A stretch of 64,000 nucleotides of DNA from Tilletiaria anomala UBC 951. Its lineage: Eukaryota > Basidiomycota > Exobasidiomycetes > Georgefischeriales > Tilletiariaceae. Position 1 is the first letter of the stretch; each line of letters opens with the position of its first letter. The stretch is from the NCBI RefSeq assembly GCF_000711695.1, contig NW_013547018.1:1-64000 (forward strand), in the 5' to 3' direction. Under the pieces are notes generated by a model. It was not told the DNA's origin, ran no database searches, and worked only from the letters and a program-made list of their open reading frames with translations. The translations under genes and the position numbers were made by a program. Below are positions 32,165 to 43,172 of this stretch, piece after piece.

Positions 32165-33762
32165 CTAGTCTTCACTGCTGCTATCGACTTCGATCACATT
32201 GGGTGACTTCTGCCGACGCCCACTGGATGTCTCATTGTCGAGCGGACGCTTGACAGTTCGCTTGCCGCCCAGTGTCTCGCCTTGCCCCCCGAATGGCTTC
32301 ACGGCGGGTGCCGATAACTCCCCGGCTGCCCCTGTGGCCGCTGTTCCAGGAGCTGAAGATGAAACTACTACTGATGCCTTGGGCGCACTGCTATCGACTT
32401 TGCGCCGCGGTGCACGGCCCGAAAGTGTCTGTCCTGTCCCTGAGAATGAGATCTGTAGACGGAAAGAGACGGTCAGCAATGAACGTGCGAGGCGCAACAG
32501 TATCGAAAGGTGATGGAAGATCTGAGACGCACCTGCTTCGCACTCGTGTTCTCCTTGTCCTCCTGCTTGCCTCCTGGCGGAATATAATCGTACCCAAAGA
32601 AGAGCCTGCCAAACTCCAGGCGCAGCGCAGCGGGAACCTTTTTGTCTTCAAGCAACGTGTCATTCGTCACGATCTTTGGCTGGTCGGTCCGCCGCACCAG
32701 GCTGAACGGATCAATCTGTTCGATCTCCTTCGTCTTCTTTCCTTTGGACTTCTTGCCGCTCAATGTCTGCCCGGCACCACGGAACGGGCCCGCTGGTTGC
32801 TGCACGGTTGCTGCCGACGAAGATTCGCGTCTGGAACTGTGACCGCCGGCGCCGCTGCCGCCACCTGGCGTAGAAGCACCAGAAGCTGGGATGCTTTCCG
32901 TGGCAGATGTTTCGATTTTAAGCTTTGATGCCATCGTGGCAGGTGGGATTTTAGGTTGTGGCGCCGGCTCCACGTAGCCCTTGGGCGCCGCAAAGTCCAC
33001 CTCGAGATCCGTGTCGATGATGGAGATGCCAGGTGCGTCAGGTGTGATCTCCATGATAAGCACTTCAAATGTCAGGCAGTTGTACTTGAACTCGATGATG
33101 TCTCCCGGGGTCAGTGTACTGAAATTTCGCAACGCCTGCTCAAGGACGGCTTTCGGGTCAGAAATCTCGAGGAAATCGACCGTCTGTGGTTGGATCTTGA
33201 CCATCTTGCCCTTGGGGAGTGTGGTGCCAGTGACGCGCACTCTGTCGCCTTCATTCAAAGCGAGCGACTTCATCATCCATGCCGGAAGATGAACTCGACC
33301 GTGATCTGCGATGAACTCGAGCACACCTGCGTGCGACTCGCGTGCTCTACTGGAAGCAGCAGATGAGCTCGCGCCACCATCTTCCCTAGCTGGTAATGCA
33401 TCCTTCGACGGCACGTTTGGGTTCGGGTTTCGCAGCCGAAACACCCACGGTCCTTCCACTTCCATTCTTGTCAATTGATCCAAGCTGGAAGGCGGGAGGA
33501 TGACCTTGCCACCGTAGCTGACATTGTCACGCTCCTGGCCGGGGAGCATGGCCATGCTGTACGCAGTTAGATAGTCATCATACGCCGAAGGATGCGCGCC
33601 AAACCGGTTGAAACCCCCGCCCATCAGATGCGCGGCGAGGCTACTCCCGACCGGAAACTCTCGCCCAAGGCCACCACCATAAGTGCCTCCGAACTGCGCG
33701 AAAAGGGGCAAGTGCAAGGTGAGATGGAGCTTGAATGATCACGCACTCCCCCGACTAACCAT
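32165..33762 (-). CDS. UFD1: Ufd1, ubiquitin-recognition cofactor of Cdc48/p97
   Basis: Three exons (33762-33760, 33693-32533, 32452-32165) give 483 residues. The N-terminal Ufd1 double-psi beta-barrel domain is clear ('YLTAYSMAMLPGQERDNVSYGGKVILPPS', shown in family order as 'AYSMAMLPG' and 'GGKVILPPS'; then 'HLPAWMMKSLAL', 'TPGDIIEFKYN', 'DTDLEVDFAAPKGY'). Three SHP-type p97-binding boxes follow: 'FRGAGQTLSGK' (near 302), 'FSGTGQTLSGR' (near 391) and 'FGGQGETLGGK' (near 440). Ufd1-Npl4 unfolds polyubiquitinated clients in ERAD and chromatin extraction. Exon 1 appears to be just the ATG, followed directly by a GTTAGT donor; no other ATG precedes the conserved 'FGGTYGGG' start. A Gly/Ser insert lies between residues 115 and 130. 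Confidence 0.93.
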
Positions 33763-34277
33763 TTTGCTGCTCCACTGCCTCTACGGTTGGTAGTCAACCT
33801 GCCTTGTTGGTGGCTGAGCAGACTAAATGCTCATTCCAAGTGCTTATTTGAGGAGTTGACGATATGTCTGCTGAACTTAAGAGCGTTCACAAGCTGTTAA
33901 ATGTCTGACAGTCCTCGTCATCCATCGAGGTGAAGTTGCGTGCACGTCGTCGGTAGGACGTCGACTGGTCATTCGTCACCATCAAATGGTGATCGGCGCC
34001 ATGAGCCATGAAAAATCTCGGCCGAGAACAAGACGTTCCGCCTGAAACTAACTCTGCGCGACGAGAAGCGAATGCAATGAATGAATGCCATACTCACATC
34101 AGCAACGCCAACAAAACGCAAGAAGAAGCTTTGCTATAGCTTGCTTCAGCGCGCGTGCTTGTTCGAAGCAGAAGCGGAGCTATCGGTGCCAACGAGCCTA
34201 CATTGCTGCACACAGCCATCCGCCAGAAAGAACCGTAAGAGAGAAGGAAGGAGAAGAAGGAAAAGGAGGAGAAGAAA
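33763..34277. promoter_or_regulatory. Divergent intergenic region, UFD1 / CCT4
   Basis: About 515 bases between two proteostasis genes that face outward. A bidirectional promoter is likely. I looked for heat-shock elements (repeated nGAAn) and saw no convincing run. Confidence 0.45.
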
Positions 34278-36375
34278 ATGTCCACAGCAACCGCAGCACC
34301 CGCTGCGACGGGGGTACCCCGACAGCAGAAGGCGTTCAAGACGCAGGACAAGCCAGATGAAGTGCGAAGGAGCAACATGAACGCTGCCAAGGCAGTTAGT
34401 GACGCTGTTCGGACAAGTTTGGGGCCAAAAGGCATGGACAAGATGGTGGGTTGCTCGTGGCAGTGTGCCGGCTAATCGCCAATTTGCAACCCTTGCGCCA
34501 GAAGCTAATCGGCATGTTGGTGTCCCGTGTAGATTCAAACTGCGAACGGCGAGGTCGTCATCACCAATGATGGTGCGACAATTCTCAAGCATATGGCAGT
34601 CATGCACCCAGCAGCGCGTATGGTGAGTGATTATACCAGTATCTTGGTGCTGGGAATCAAGATTTGAGCCTGAGCCACGCTTCGTCACTTGCAGCTCGTC
34701 GAGCTTTCACAGGCACAAGATATCGAAGCTGGAGACGGTACCACCTCCGTTGTAGTCATCGCCGGCTCCCTTCTTGGTGCGGCAGAGAAGATGCTTAACA
34801 AAGGCATCCACCCGACCATCATTGCTGAGTCATTCCAAAAGGCGGCGGCGAAGGCGGTTGAGTACCTAACCGAAATAAGCACTCCGGTCGACCTGCGGGA
34901 CAAGGAGAGCTTGCTGCGCGCAGCGAATACCAGTTTGAATTCGAAGGTGAGTGGATTGAAGAGAGCACCTCTCACCTATTCACAATCTTGACTTGCGGAC
35001 CGCTGACCGTTAGTAATGGTTCTCCCAGATCGTGTCGCAATATTCTTCGGTGCTCGCGCCCATCGCTGTGAACGCAGTCACCCGCCTCCTTCACGCCTCG
35101 AAACCCAAGAACGCAGCCACGACTGCTTCTCCCCGCTCTCCTGCCACATCGAACCCGACTTCGCCTGCGCTCAATGCAACACGTCCGTCCAGTTCTTCAT
35201 CAGGCGCACCTGGTGCATCAGTCACTGTTCCCGAGGGCTCCTCGGACACTCCAGCCTCAGATGTGGAGCCGATCTCGATTGACCTGCGTGATATCCGGCT
35301 TGTGAAGAAGGTCGGCGGGACGATCGATGACACGGAGTTGGTGGAGGGCCTGGTGCTCGAGCAGAACGTCATCACTTCATCTGGCGGGCCTTCGCGCATG
35401 GAGAAAGCCAAGATCGCAGTGTGCCAGTTCCAGCTGAGCTCTCCCAAGCCAGACATGGACAACCAGATCGTCGTGAACGACTACCGGCAGATGGACAAGA
35501 TCCTCAAAGAAGAGCGACAGTACCTGCTCAACATGTGCAAGAAGATCAAGAAGAGCGGTTGCAATGTCTTGCTCATCCAGAAGAGTATTCTGCGCGACGC
35601 AGTCAATGAGCTGGCGCTGCACTTCCTCGCTAAGCTCAAGATTCTCGTCGTCAAGGACGTCGAGCGCGAAGAGATCGAGTTCGTCTGCCGGACACTGAAC
35701 GCCAAGCCCATTGCGGACATCGAGGCGTTCACGGAGGACAAACTTGCCTACGCCGATCTGGTTGACGAGGTGCAGCAGAGCGGTGCGAAAGTGGTCAAGA
35801 TTACCGGGATCAAGGACATGGGCCAGACGGTCAGTGTGCTGTGCACGGGAGCCAACTCTCTGGTGCTGGAGGAGAGCGAGCGGTCGCTGCATGACGCACT
35901 CTGCGTCGTGCGCTGCCTTGTCAAGCGTCGTGCGCTTATCGCTGGTGGCGGTGCGCCCGAGGTGCACGTCTCGCGTCTGCTTGCGCAGCACGCGCAGTCG
36001 CTCAAGGGCACGCAGGCCTACTGCTTCTCCGCCTTTGCAGAGGCGCTTGAGATCATCCCGACCACGCTGGCGGAGAATGCCGGGCTGAACCCCATCGCGA
36101 TCGTCACCGAGCTGCGGAACAGACACGCACTGGGTGAGAGGACGGCAGGGATCAATGTCAGGAAGGGCCAAATCACCAACATCCTTGAGGAGAACGTCTT
36201 GCAACGTGAGCGGCTATTACTTAAAACGAGCCTCTCAGAGCCGTGCGCTGACACCCCTCTCCCACTTTGGCCCACCTGCCTTGTAGCTTTGCTCGTCAAC
36301 ACGAGCGCCATCGAGCTGGCAACAGAGACGGTTGCCCTGCTCCTCAAAGTCGATGACTTCCAGCTCAGCCGCTAA
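34278..36375 (+). CDS. CCT4: T-complex chaperonin subunit delta (CCT4)
   Basis: Five exons (34278-34445, 34533-34622, 34695-34946, 35029-36205, 36287-36375) give 591 residues. Group II chaperonin motifs are intact: '[10 protein letters not shown]', '[11 protein letters not shown]', the catalytic 'GDGTTSVVV', then '[15 protein letters not shown]', 'RMEKAKIAV', '[14 protein letters not shown]' and 'GGN..LEENV'-type end '[15 protein letters not shown]'. The delta identity rests on '[14 protein letters not shown]'-like and '[12 protein letters not shown]' segments. CCT/TRiC folds actin, tubulin and WD40 proteins in the cytosol. Family members are about 520-540 residues. The surplus is a Ser/Thr/Pro/Ala-rich insert (about residues 196-250) just before '[14 protein letters not shown]'. 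It has no stop codons or intron signals and so appears translated. Confidence 0.93.
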
Positions 36376-36946
36376 TGTATAAGGCACCACATTCAGGCCG
36401 GATTGTATGCTGTTTGTTCCAAGGTGCAATAGCATAGCATAACCTACCATTGCATTAGACCCAAGCCCAATGTGTCCTTCGAGTGAGGATCAGGCCTGTC
36501 TGAGACCCAAACCGCACATAGATCGATGTGAGGCACTGTCTCACCTGCCACCCCTTCCCCATTATGGGGCGTTCCGAGGTACCATGGTTTCTAGTGCTTG
36601 GCCGAGTCGGAATGCCACGCTAAAACTGGGTGACGCTGCACCGGTACGTGCGAAAGCAGAGGGCAATGCAAAGCTGTGGTTCTACCCCATCTCTCATTTC
36701 TTCCGAGCCGACGCTTTACGATTCAAATGCAAGGTGCCTTTTGATTCATAGCTGATCTACATTGCAGTGAGGCCATAAGCCCAGCCGTGCATAGTGGCGT
36801 GTAGGTGGCGGTGGTTGGTGGTCCGCACTAGGAGCGCCGTCACGAGTGAGCAGAACCGCTAGCTTTCGACTCGGACCGGGAAAAAGTACAAGGTAGTGCA
36901 GCGCACGAGTGTGTATGGGTGTGCGCGTGCATGCAGAGGAAGGAGC
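36376..36946. other. Intergenic, convergent 3' flanks of CCT4 and eS1
   Basis: About 570 bases between two converging genes. Short frames on the plus strand (36470-36751) do not look conserved. Nothing else recognised. Confidence 0.5.
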
Positions 36947-37879
36947 TTAGACCGAGGCGAGAGGAGTCGGCTCGACAAACTCGGCGCTCTTGACCTTTGC
37001 GCCCGAGTCCTCAGCACCGGCGACGTTGCCGGCACCACCGTGCAGCTCAATGAGCCTGCCGAGGTCATGCTTGGGCCTCTTGATCACCTTCACCTTGCGG
37101 ACGTAGACATCCTTGAGCGGGTAAATGCCCTGGCAAGCCTTCTCGATCTCGCGTCCGATCACCTCAGGGATGAGCTTCTGGACGAGCTCCTTAATGTCAC
37201 ATGGCTCTGCCTCGCGCTTGATGATGTCGAACATCTTCTGGCGGATGGCCCTGATCTGCGCAGTCTGCGCATAGGTAGTCTTGCGAACAGAGTTCGCCCG
37301 TCGCCTTGTGAAGGCAATGACGAAGATGCGGACAATGTAGCCGTCAGCCGTGCGGATGTCCGAAAAGGCCTCGATCAGGGTTTGCCACTTGCGGACAAGC
37401 GAGCGAAGCTTGTCGGAGGTGAAGTCCATGCCGTAGAAGTTGGTGAGGCACGTACGGCCCTGGATCTCGTCGATGCGGAGACGGAACTTGCGGAAAGCCT
37501 GCTCCTCGTCCTTGTTCAGGTCAGCGAGCGAGGCCTCAACGATGCGGCCCTTGAGAGCATCGTTGGCGTTCTCTGTAAAAAGTGAAGATGACCGTCAGAG
37601 CAGGTCCAATTGACAGTAACGAAGAAAGTGGCATTGGTCTTTGGGGACCTGACGCGACGTTGCTCGCCATAGAAGTGGCTATCTCCCCGAAAGTCTCCCG
37701 GACTAGCCATGAAACTCACTCAAACCCTGACTGCGGTTGACGAGTGTCTTTCCAACGTTACGGTTGTCAAAGAAGGTAGGAGCCTTGATGTCGTACCAGT
37801 CCTTACGGGTGAAGGGGTCGACAGCCCTCTTCTTGAGACCCTTGCCCTTACCGAGCTTCTTGTTCTTGCCGACAGCCAT
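36947..37879 (-). CDS. RPS1: 40S ribosomal protein eS1 (S3a)
   Basis: Two exons (37879-37720 and 37572-36947, intron 147 bases) give 261 residues, the normal eS1 length. The protein starts '[20 protein letters not shown]' and continues '[17 protein letters not shown]', '[20 protein letters not shown]' and '[19 protein letters not shown]', near-universal eS1 sequence. eS1 sits on the 40S platform near the mRNA exit channel. Codon use is strongly biased to C-ending codons, as expected for a highly expressed gene and unlike its neighbours. FHL1, a regulator of ribosomal protein genes in yeast, is the next conserved gene to the right. Confidence 0.97.
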
Positions 37880-39230
37880 CTTGATGTGTTGAGGTGATCA
37901 CGATCTGAAGAGAAATATAAGTCAAATCAATAGCCAGTTCTGATGTATGCGACATTCACATCCGCTATGAAAAGGGTTGCGGTGACCCTGAATCGCTTGC
38001 AGCTGGACCTCCCCTTTCCATCACGTCAAGAGATGCGCCAAGTATGATGAGCACAAAGCCCAATGCAACCGCACACCATCGCTGTCTTCAACTCTTTCCA
38101 GTTTAGACAGCGATGCCTTTCTGCTACCCTCCCCATGCGGTACAGCTCCTTGCAGGACTGCATCGTAGGGTCCCAAGTGAATCTGAATTGACTTGCACAT
38201 GATATCCTCAAACGGACGGCAGGCTGTCATGTATAGCAGGAGAGCGCATGTGCTACCCACGGCTTGAGCACCTTTCAAGTGCTTTGTTTCTGCGACTTGA
38301 AAATGGGCTCCTCCTCGTTTTAATCCTGCAGAGCTCAGCCGATTGTTCCTTCCATCCTTCTTTTGTCCTCCAACGCTTCCTTCCTGCGTTCCCGAGGTCG
38401 CCCGCACACCACCCCCACTTCTGTGCTCTCCTCTTCCTGATCGTACGAACCACGCTCTTTGCTGGTGCCGCCTGTAACACTGACCTCTGATGCTGATGTC
38501 GGATGGGGATTCAACCTTGACGAAGTGGGAGGAAATGAATGAAAGTAAGTAGCACATCGTTGCTGGTTGGATGGGAGGGCAGAGGGAGTGTGTGCGCGCG
38601 TGTCGTTGGCGTGCGTGTGGGCCAGCGAGCGGAACCGCTCCGAGAGCTGGACCGCTTCGACGCGCAACAACGCGCAACGCCAGAGGGCTGAATAATTCAT
38701 GCATCCGCAGCAACCGTTCCGCCATCGCTAACGCACATGCATCGATCATTACGCAAATGCGTCAATGACGTTCGGAGCATCGGCCCTAGCGTGTGTAGCC
38801 GAGAGACGCTGCACAGCTTTATGGAGAAAACGGAACAGGTTTGTGTAAAGAATGAGGTGACATTGTGTTCGTCGGTCTCCGAAATGGAGATGCACTTTGC
38901 ACAAGGCTTGTACGATGTGGATCCATGCGACACTTATTCATCACGTTCTAGCACGCCAGGTAGACACGGGGTGTCTGATGGCCGGGGTTGCTGCGAAGCG
39001 GGGATGGATCTTCGTTGGTGCAAATGCCTCTCAAGGCCCAGGCCCACCATGCCACACTAGCTCCCGCCGCCCTTATGGTACCGACCTTTGAGACACCTGA
39101 CCCTAGATCTTCAGAACAACACGTTCGTGCGCTACAGATCACGTATGGTATGAAAATACAGGCATGCAAACACGAGCACCAAGTCCGATCGTAGCCATGC
39201 AGAGAGCCAAGTGCTTTCACAGCCCGCAAT
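37880..39230. promoter_or_regulatory. Long intergenic region upstream of eS1
   Basis: About 1.35 kb between the eS1 promoter and the 3' end of FHL1. Several overlapping short frames occur on both strands, none with conserved motifs. It should contain the eS1 promoter next to 37880. I saw no tRNA or snoRNA. Confidence 0.45.
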
Positions 39231-42200
39231 TTATGACGGAGTAGGCGAGCCAGAGGAGCTTGATGCCGCTTCCTTGGCAGTAGTAGCAGCAGGTGGAACC
39301 GGGGATGCGACTTGGGCGGGGGGCAGCTTTGGCGCCGCAGCTGGGGGCGCCAGTGTCGGTGCATGCGTCACGGTCGGTGTCGGTGTGAGGCCAGTCTGGG
39401 GCGATACCGCTGCCGTTACTGGAGTGGGTACAAATGCTGTTGCTGGCGCAAATGCAACAGGGGGACGTTGCTGAGTTGCGACAGGAAGCCTAACAGAAGG
39501 CGCGGCAGGTCGCACGACCGTGGCCCCTGATGGCGCTGAGCCAGGCGGTGCAGGAGGCCTCACACTCGCTGCAGATGGTCTCACTACCGCTGGTGGCAGC
39601 CCGGCCGCGCCTGCTTGCAGAGGTGGCGGCCTGACGCTACCCGGCGCAGGCGTACGTACGGGTGCTGGGACCAAGCCTGAAGGAGGCGGCCGCACGCCTG
39701 CAGCAGCAGCGCGATGCGCGGCAGCGTTCGCGAGCGCCTCTGCTTTAGCCTTCGCAGATAGCTCGTTTGCAAGCTTGAGCAATTGGATCTGCCCAGGTGT
39801 GAGCTTCGAGAGTTCCAGCTGCCCTCCGCCTTCAGCTTGCTGCTTCTTCAGTAGCGCAATCAGCGAGGCTGCCTCTGGATGTGAGGCTAGCGTCTTTGGC
39901 AACGCAGCCAGCGCTGGATTCTGCGCTGTATTTGCCGCAGGTGCACTCTTCGATGCACCTGCAGGTGGCGGTGGAACCCCAGCCGGCGGCGGACGCGGTG
40001 TCATGGTGGCTCCAGCTGGGGGTCGTGCGGCCACAGCCTGCGGAGCAACTGTCGACGGCGACGGCCGCACTACAGTAACCCCGGGGGGACTAGCAGCCGG
40101 AGGGGAGCCTGCTGCGCTAGGCCCAGGTGAAGTACTGCCTGATGTCGCTCGCTTCTTCGCTGCCTGTCGCGCTTTGAGCTTCTCTTTCAAGTGTGTCACG
40201 AGATACGCTTGCAGCTCTTTCAATGCAACTTGAATGCCCAAGCCTTCAATGCGATGCACCTCGTTGATAGTCAGATGCCCGAAGACTGCTGGATTTAGAT
40301 AAAGCTTGCCCTCATGATGTACGATTGGCTGTCCGTCAAGGAGCGATTCGATGGAACCAGGAGCAGGTTTCGGTTTCTGCGCCTGGGAGGCCAGCGCTGC
40401 CGGTGGGGCCTGGCCGACGACGATCGGAATACGAGACACTGGGCTGCCCGCAGGTGCGGCAGCACCAGTCGGAGCAGGTGCTTTTGTAAGAACAGGGCCT
40501 CTAGAGGCTGGCGCAGCCGCCAAGGGGGAAGCGGCTGGCGCCACTGGTGGTGGACGCGGTGGCGGAACAGCCTGGAAACCTGGAGTATATGGTGGCACCT
40601 GCACTGGGCGTGGAGGTTGGCCAGGTAAGGGGGCAGCAGGCCGGACTTGCGGCGCCATAGACACGCCAGGATACCCTCGATGCGGTGTTGCAGGTGGTAG
40701 TCGCGGCTGATTGTTCATGCGAGCTGGTGGTAGCTTCATCGCTGATCCCGCTGGCTGGCGTGGAGGAGACCCAGCCGCAAGTGCACCCTCGGCTGCCATC
40801 TGCGCCAATCGCTCCTCGCGAGCCTTCATGCCAGGTGGCGAAGAGGCCATCGCGTAAAAAACACCTTTTCCAGGCTCATCGTCGCGCCGCTGCACCTTCT
40901 CGATGTCCTTGGATGAGGCAATGGCGTGACGCACCGCGCTTTGCCAATCTTTCCCATTGCTGCGCGAGTTGCGAGCGAACCAAGGCCACTTTCTCCCAAG
41001 CCATTCGTAGACTTCTTGTAGTGTCATCTTGTCCCCCTTTGCACTTGCCTCTTCCGAAGTCAACGCAGCGATAATCAAGGCATTGTTCGACATTTGCGGG
41101 CGGTGATCTGCATCTTGCAGATGTGGGGTACCTGGGACCTGTACGCCGGGTGCTTGCCCATTCAGCGCAGCAGCGTGTCGAGCAGCCGCCTGTGCTGCTG
41201 CATGTGCTTTCGCCTGCTCAATCAAGTGAGCGTGCGCTGCGGCCCTCAAAGCTGCCTGCTGCTCTGGTGTCGTTCCAGGAGGGAACGGGATGTCCAACCG
41301 TGGAATGGGAGGGAACACAGGAAGGCCTGGAACCACAGCTGTGGATGGGATACCTGAGACTGGAACGGCTGAGGATGAAGATGTGGCAAGATGGTTGGAG
41401 ACCGACGGAGATGCTGTTGCAGGGGTCATGCTTGTGGTCGCCGAAGTGGAAGCCGGGGGGGCGCTTGGATGGGCGGTAGTGTTCGAAATTAAAGTCTCCT
41501 CCTTTGTTTCGGTAGAGGCACTGGCTGCGTCATTCATATTTGATTGCGCAGAGGCGTGCGTCTCGGTGGCAGACTTGCCCTTACCTTTGGCCTTTGCCTT
41601 CCCCTTCCCTCCGGTAGGCGCTTTTTCGTCAGCGTCCCCTTGGTCCATTTGGGCGTCCCCATCAGGGTCGACGCTGGCTCGGTCCGCACTCTTGCGTTGC
41701 TCTCTTGCAGCCTTGCGTCGCGCGGCCTCGAAAGCCTCGATGCCGATCGGCTCGCCGACTTTGAGCGCCGGAGACTTTGCCTCCTCCGCCTCTCCACGCT
41801 TCCGCTTTCTGCCTGCGACCCCAACACCATTCGTCCAGGCCGGGGTGGGCGCGCTTAGCGCAGCCTTCTTCTTTCCATTGGCTGCTGCTTTGGACTCAGA
41901 AGACACGGGCTCTTCGGCAGTCTGGTTCTTGCCTTCCGTGCCCTTCCCCTTCCCTTTGCCCCTCCCACCCTTGACTCCAACGCGCGCATCATCGGCGCCC
42001 GGTTCCGTTTTGACTTTCACTGCGCTGGCCTTTTTGAGCTTGAACTTCAGCTTGGCATTGACAGCTTCCTTGCCACCCTTGACTATTTTCTTGTCATCGC
42101 TTGCCTCTTCCTCTTCCAGCTCTCCATCCGATAGTGACAAGTCCCCACTTTCTTCCGACTGAGTTTCTTCCTCGTCGTCCATCTCCTCATCACTCGAAGA

Positions 42201-43172
42201 CGTAGAGAGCGAGTCGCTGTCCTCTTCCTCTTCTGGTGCTATCGGAGGTGGTAGCACAAAGTAGAAAACTCGTTCGGCGATCTGCACTTTCGTTCTGAAG
42301 GAGTAGGCGGGCATATCATATGGATGTGTCAGCAGGGAGCCGCGTTCGTCGCTTATCAAACGTGTGACGGCCCACCTTTTTGAGAGGGGTACACAGACCC
42401 CTCGGTCGAGATAGACGTCGTCCACGAAGGCACCGTTTCTGCCGAGCACTTCAAGCACGAACGTTCCTTCGGACGGCGCGTGTCCAGGCCCGTAGCCTCT
42501 GAATGAGATCGTCTCTCCTGGCAGAGGAAGTCCTGGAGGACTGTAAAAGATGCGCGCATGATTCCGACTGATGCTCTTCAGCGGACCGAGATCGACGTCG
42601 ACTTGCCCCTCGGGCCTCTGTCCCGTGATATGCACTTGACCCCCTTCCGATGGAGGTGGTGCACTTCCAGGCCGCCGTCCAATTAGCACGTCAAGTGTCT
42701 GAATGTAGTACGAGAAGCCCGGAAATTCGAGCTTAGCATAGGCTTGAATTGGGCCATCATCGTGAGGTTGCACCGCCCCGGCAGTGCCTGGGAAAACGTG
42801 ATCCTCTTGCCCTGGCCAATTCTTTTCCTCAATGAAGTCTGTCGCAGTCCCGGGCTTGGGTAGAGGCGCTGGATCCGCTCCATTGCCAGCGAAAAGCTCT
42901 TGCTTGGGGAGATTACCCGCGTCGGTCGCGTTGCGATGCTCCTCCTGGGCGAGCGACGTGAGCAACTGCGCGTGCTCCTCGGGTGCCGCCCCCGAATTCC
43001 CCTCTGCGACACCCTTTCCTCCATCTACACCGTCGCCATCCGCCATGTTCACGTCGCAATCGGCTGCAGGAGCGCTGCAGGCATTCGCATCAGCCGCAGG
43101 AGCGGACGCGGTCGGCGAGATGCTGCTCGCGTCGACGTGCTCCAGCTTGACTGCCGACGTAGAAGCCTGCAT
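39231..43172 (-). CDS. FHL1: FHA and forkhead domain transcription factor FHL1
   Basis: One uninterrupted exon, 1313 residues from ATG 43172; an in-frame ATG at 43214 would add 14. An FHA phosphopeptide-binding domain lies at about 140-265 ('DVLIGRRPG', 'SISRNHARIFY', 'GRNGAFVDD'). Next is the FHL1-typical 'FRTKVQIAERVFYFVLPPP', an acidic run (310-360), basic Lys/Ala-rich stretches, and a forkhead DNA-binding domain at about 695-775 ('MTLQEVYEWLGRKWPWFA', 'DWQSAVRHAIASSKD'). The C-terminal 500 residues are Pro/Ala-rich with a Gln/Lys segment. In yeast Fhl1, with Ifh1/Crf1, controls ribosomal protein genes under TOR; the same role here is inferred from domain order. The large frame open on the opposite strand (39520-40233) is an artefact of GC-rich repeats. 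Confidence 0.92.
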   Translation of the reverse strand: MQASTSAVKLEHVDASSISPTASAPAADANACSAPAADCDVNMADGDGVDGGKGVAEGNSGAAPEEHAQLLTSLAQEEHRNATDAGNLPKQELFAGNGADPAPLPKPGTATDFIEEKNWPGQEDHVFPGTAGAVQPHDDGPIQAYAKLEFPGFSYYIQTLDVLIGRRPGSAPPPSEGGQVHITGQRPEGQVDVDLGPLKSISRNHARIFYSPPGLPLPGETISFRGYGPGHAPSEGTFVLEVLGRNGAFVDDVYLDRGVCVPLSKRWAVTRLISDERGSLLTHPYDMPAYSFRTKVQIAERVFYFVLPPPIAPEEEEDSDSLSTSSSDEEMDDEEETQSEESGDLSLSDGELEEEEASDDKKIVKGGKEAVNAKLKFKLKKASAVKVKTEPGADDARVGVKGGRGKGKGKGTEGKNQTAEEPVSSESKAAANGKKKAALSAPTPAWTNGVGVAGRKRKRGEAEEAKSPALKVGEPIGIEAFEAARRKAAREQRKSADRASVDPDGDAQMDQGDADEKAPTGGKGKAKAKGKGKSATETHASAQSNMNDAASASTETKEETLISNTTAHPSAPPASTSATTSMTPATASPSVSNHLATSSSSAVPVSGIPSTAVVPGLPVFPPIPRLDIPFPPGTTPEQQAALRAAAHAHLIEQAKAHAAAQAAARHAAALNGQAPGVQVPGTPHLQDADHRPQMSNNALIIAALTSEEASAKGDKMTLQEVYEWLGRKWPWFARNSRSNGKDWQSAVRHAIASSKDIEKVQRRDDEPGKGVFYAMASSPPGMKAREERLAQMAAEGALAAGSPPRQPAGSAMKLPPARMNNQPRLPPATPHRGYPGVSMAPQVRPAAPLPGQPPRPVQVPPYTPGFQAVPPPRPPPVAPAASPLAAAPASRGPVLTKAPAPTGAAAPAGSPVSRIPIVVGQAPPAALASQAQKPKPAPGSIESLLDGQPIVHHEGKLYLNPAVFGHLTINEVHRIEGLGIQVALKELQAYLVTHLKEKLKARQAAKKRATSGSTSPGPSAAGSPPAASPPGVTVVRPSPSTVAPQAVAARPPAGATMTPRPPPAGVPPPPAGASKSAPAANTAQNPALAALPKTLASHPEAASLIALLKKQQAEGGGQLELSKLTPGQIQLLKLANELSAKAKAEALANAAAHRAAAAGVRPPPSGLVPAPVRTPAPGSVRPPPLQAGAAGLPPAVVRPSAASVRPPAPPGSAPSGATVVRPAAPSVRLPVATQQRPPVAFAPATAFVPTPVTAAVSPQTGLTPTPTVTHAPTLAPPAAAPKLPPAQVASPVPPAATTAKEAASSSSGSPTPS

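Noticed and set aside
35095-35280. CCT4 insert as an unspliced intron
   Set aside because: It has no GTGAGT-like donor, branch site or in-frame stop, unlike the other four introns of this gene.
39520-40233. Large plus-strand frame opposite FHL1
   Set aside because: It is the antisense of the Pro/Ala-rich FHL1 tail; its Gly/Ala-rich composition follows from that and shows no domain.
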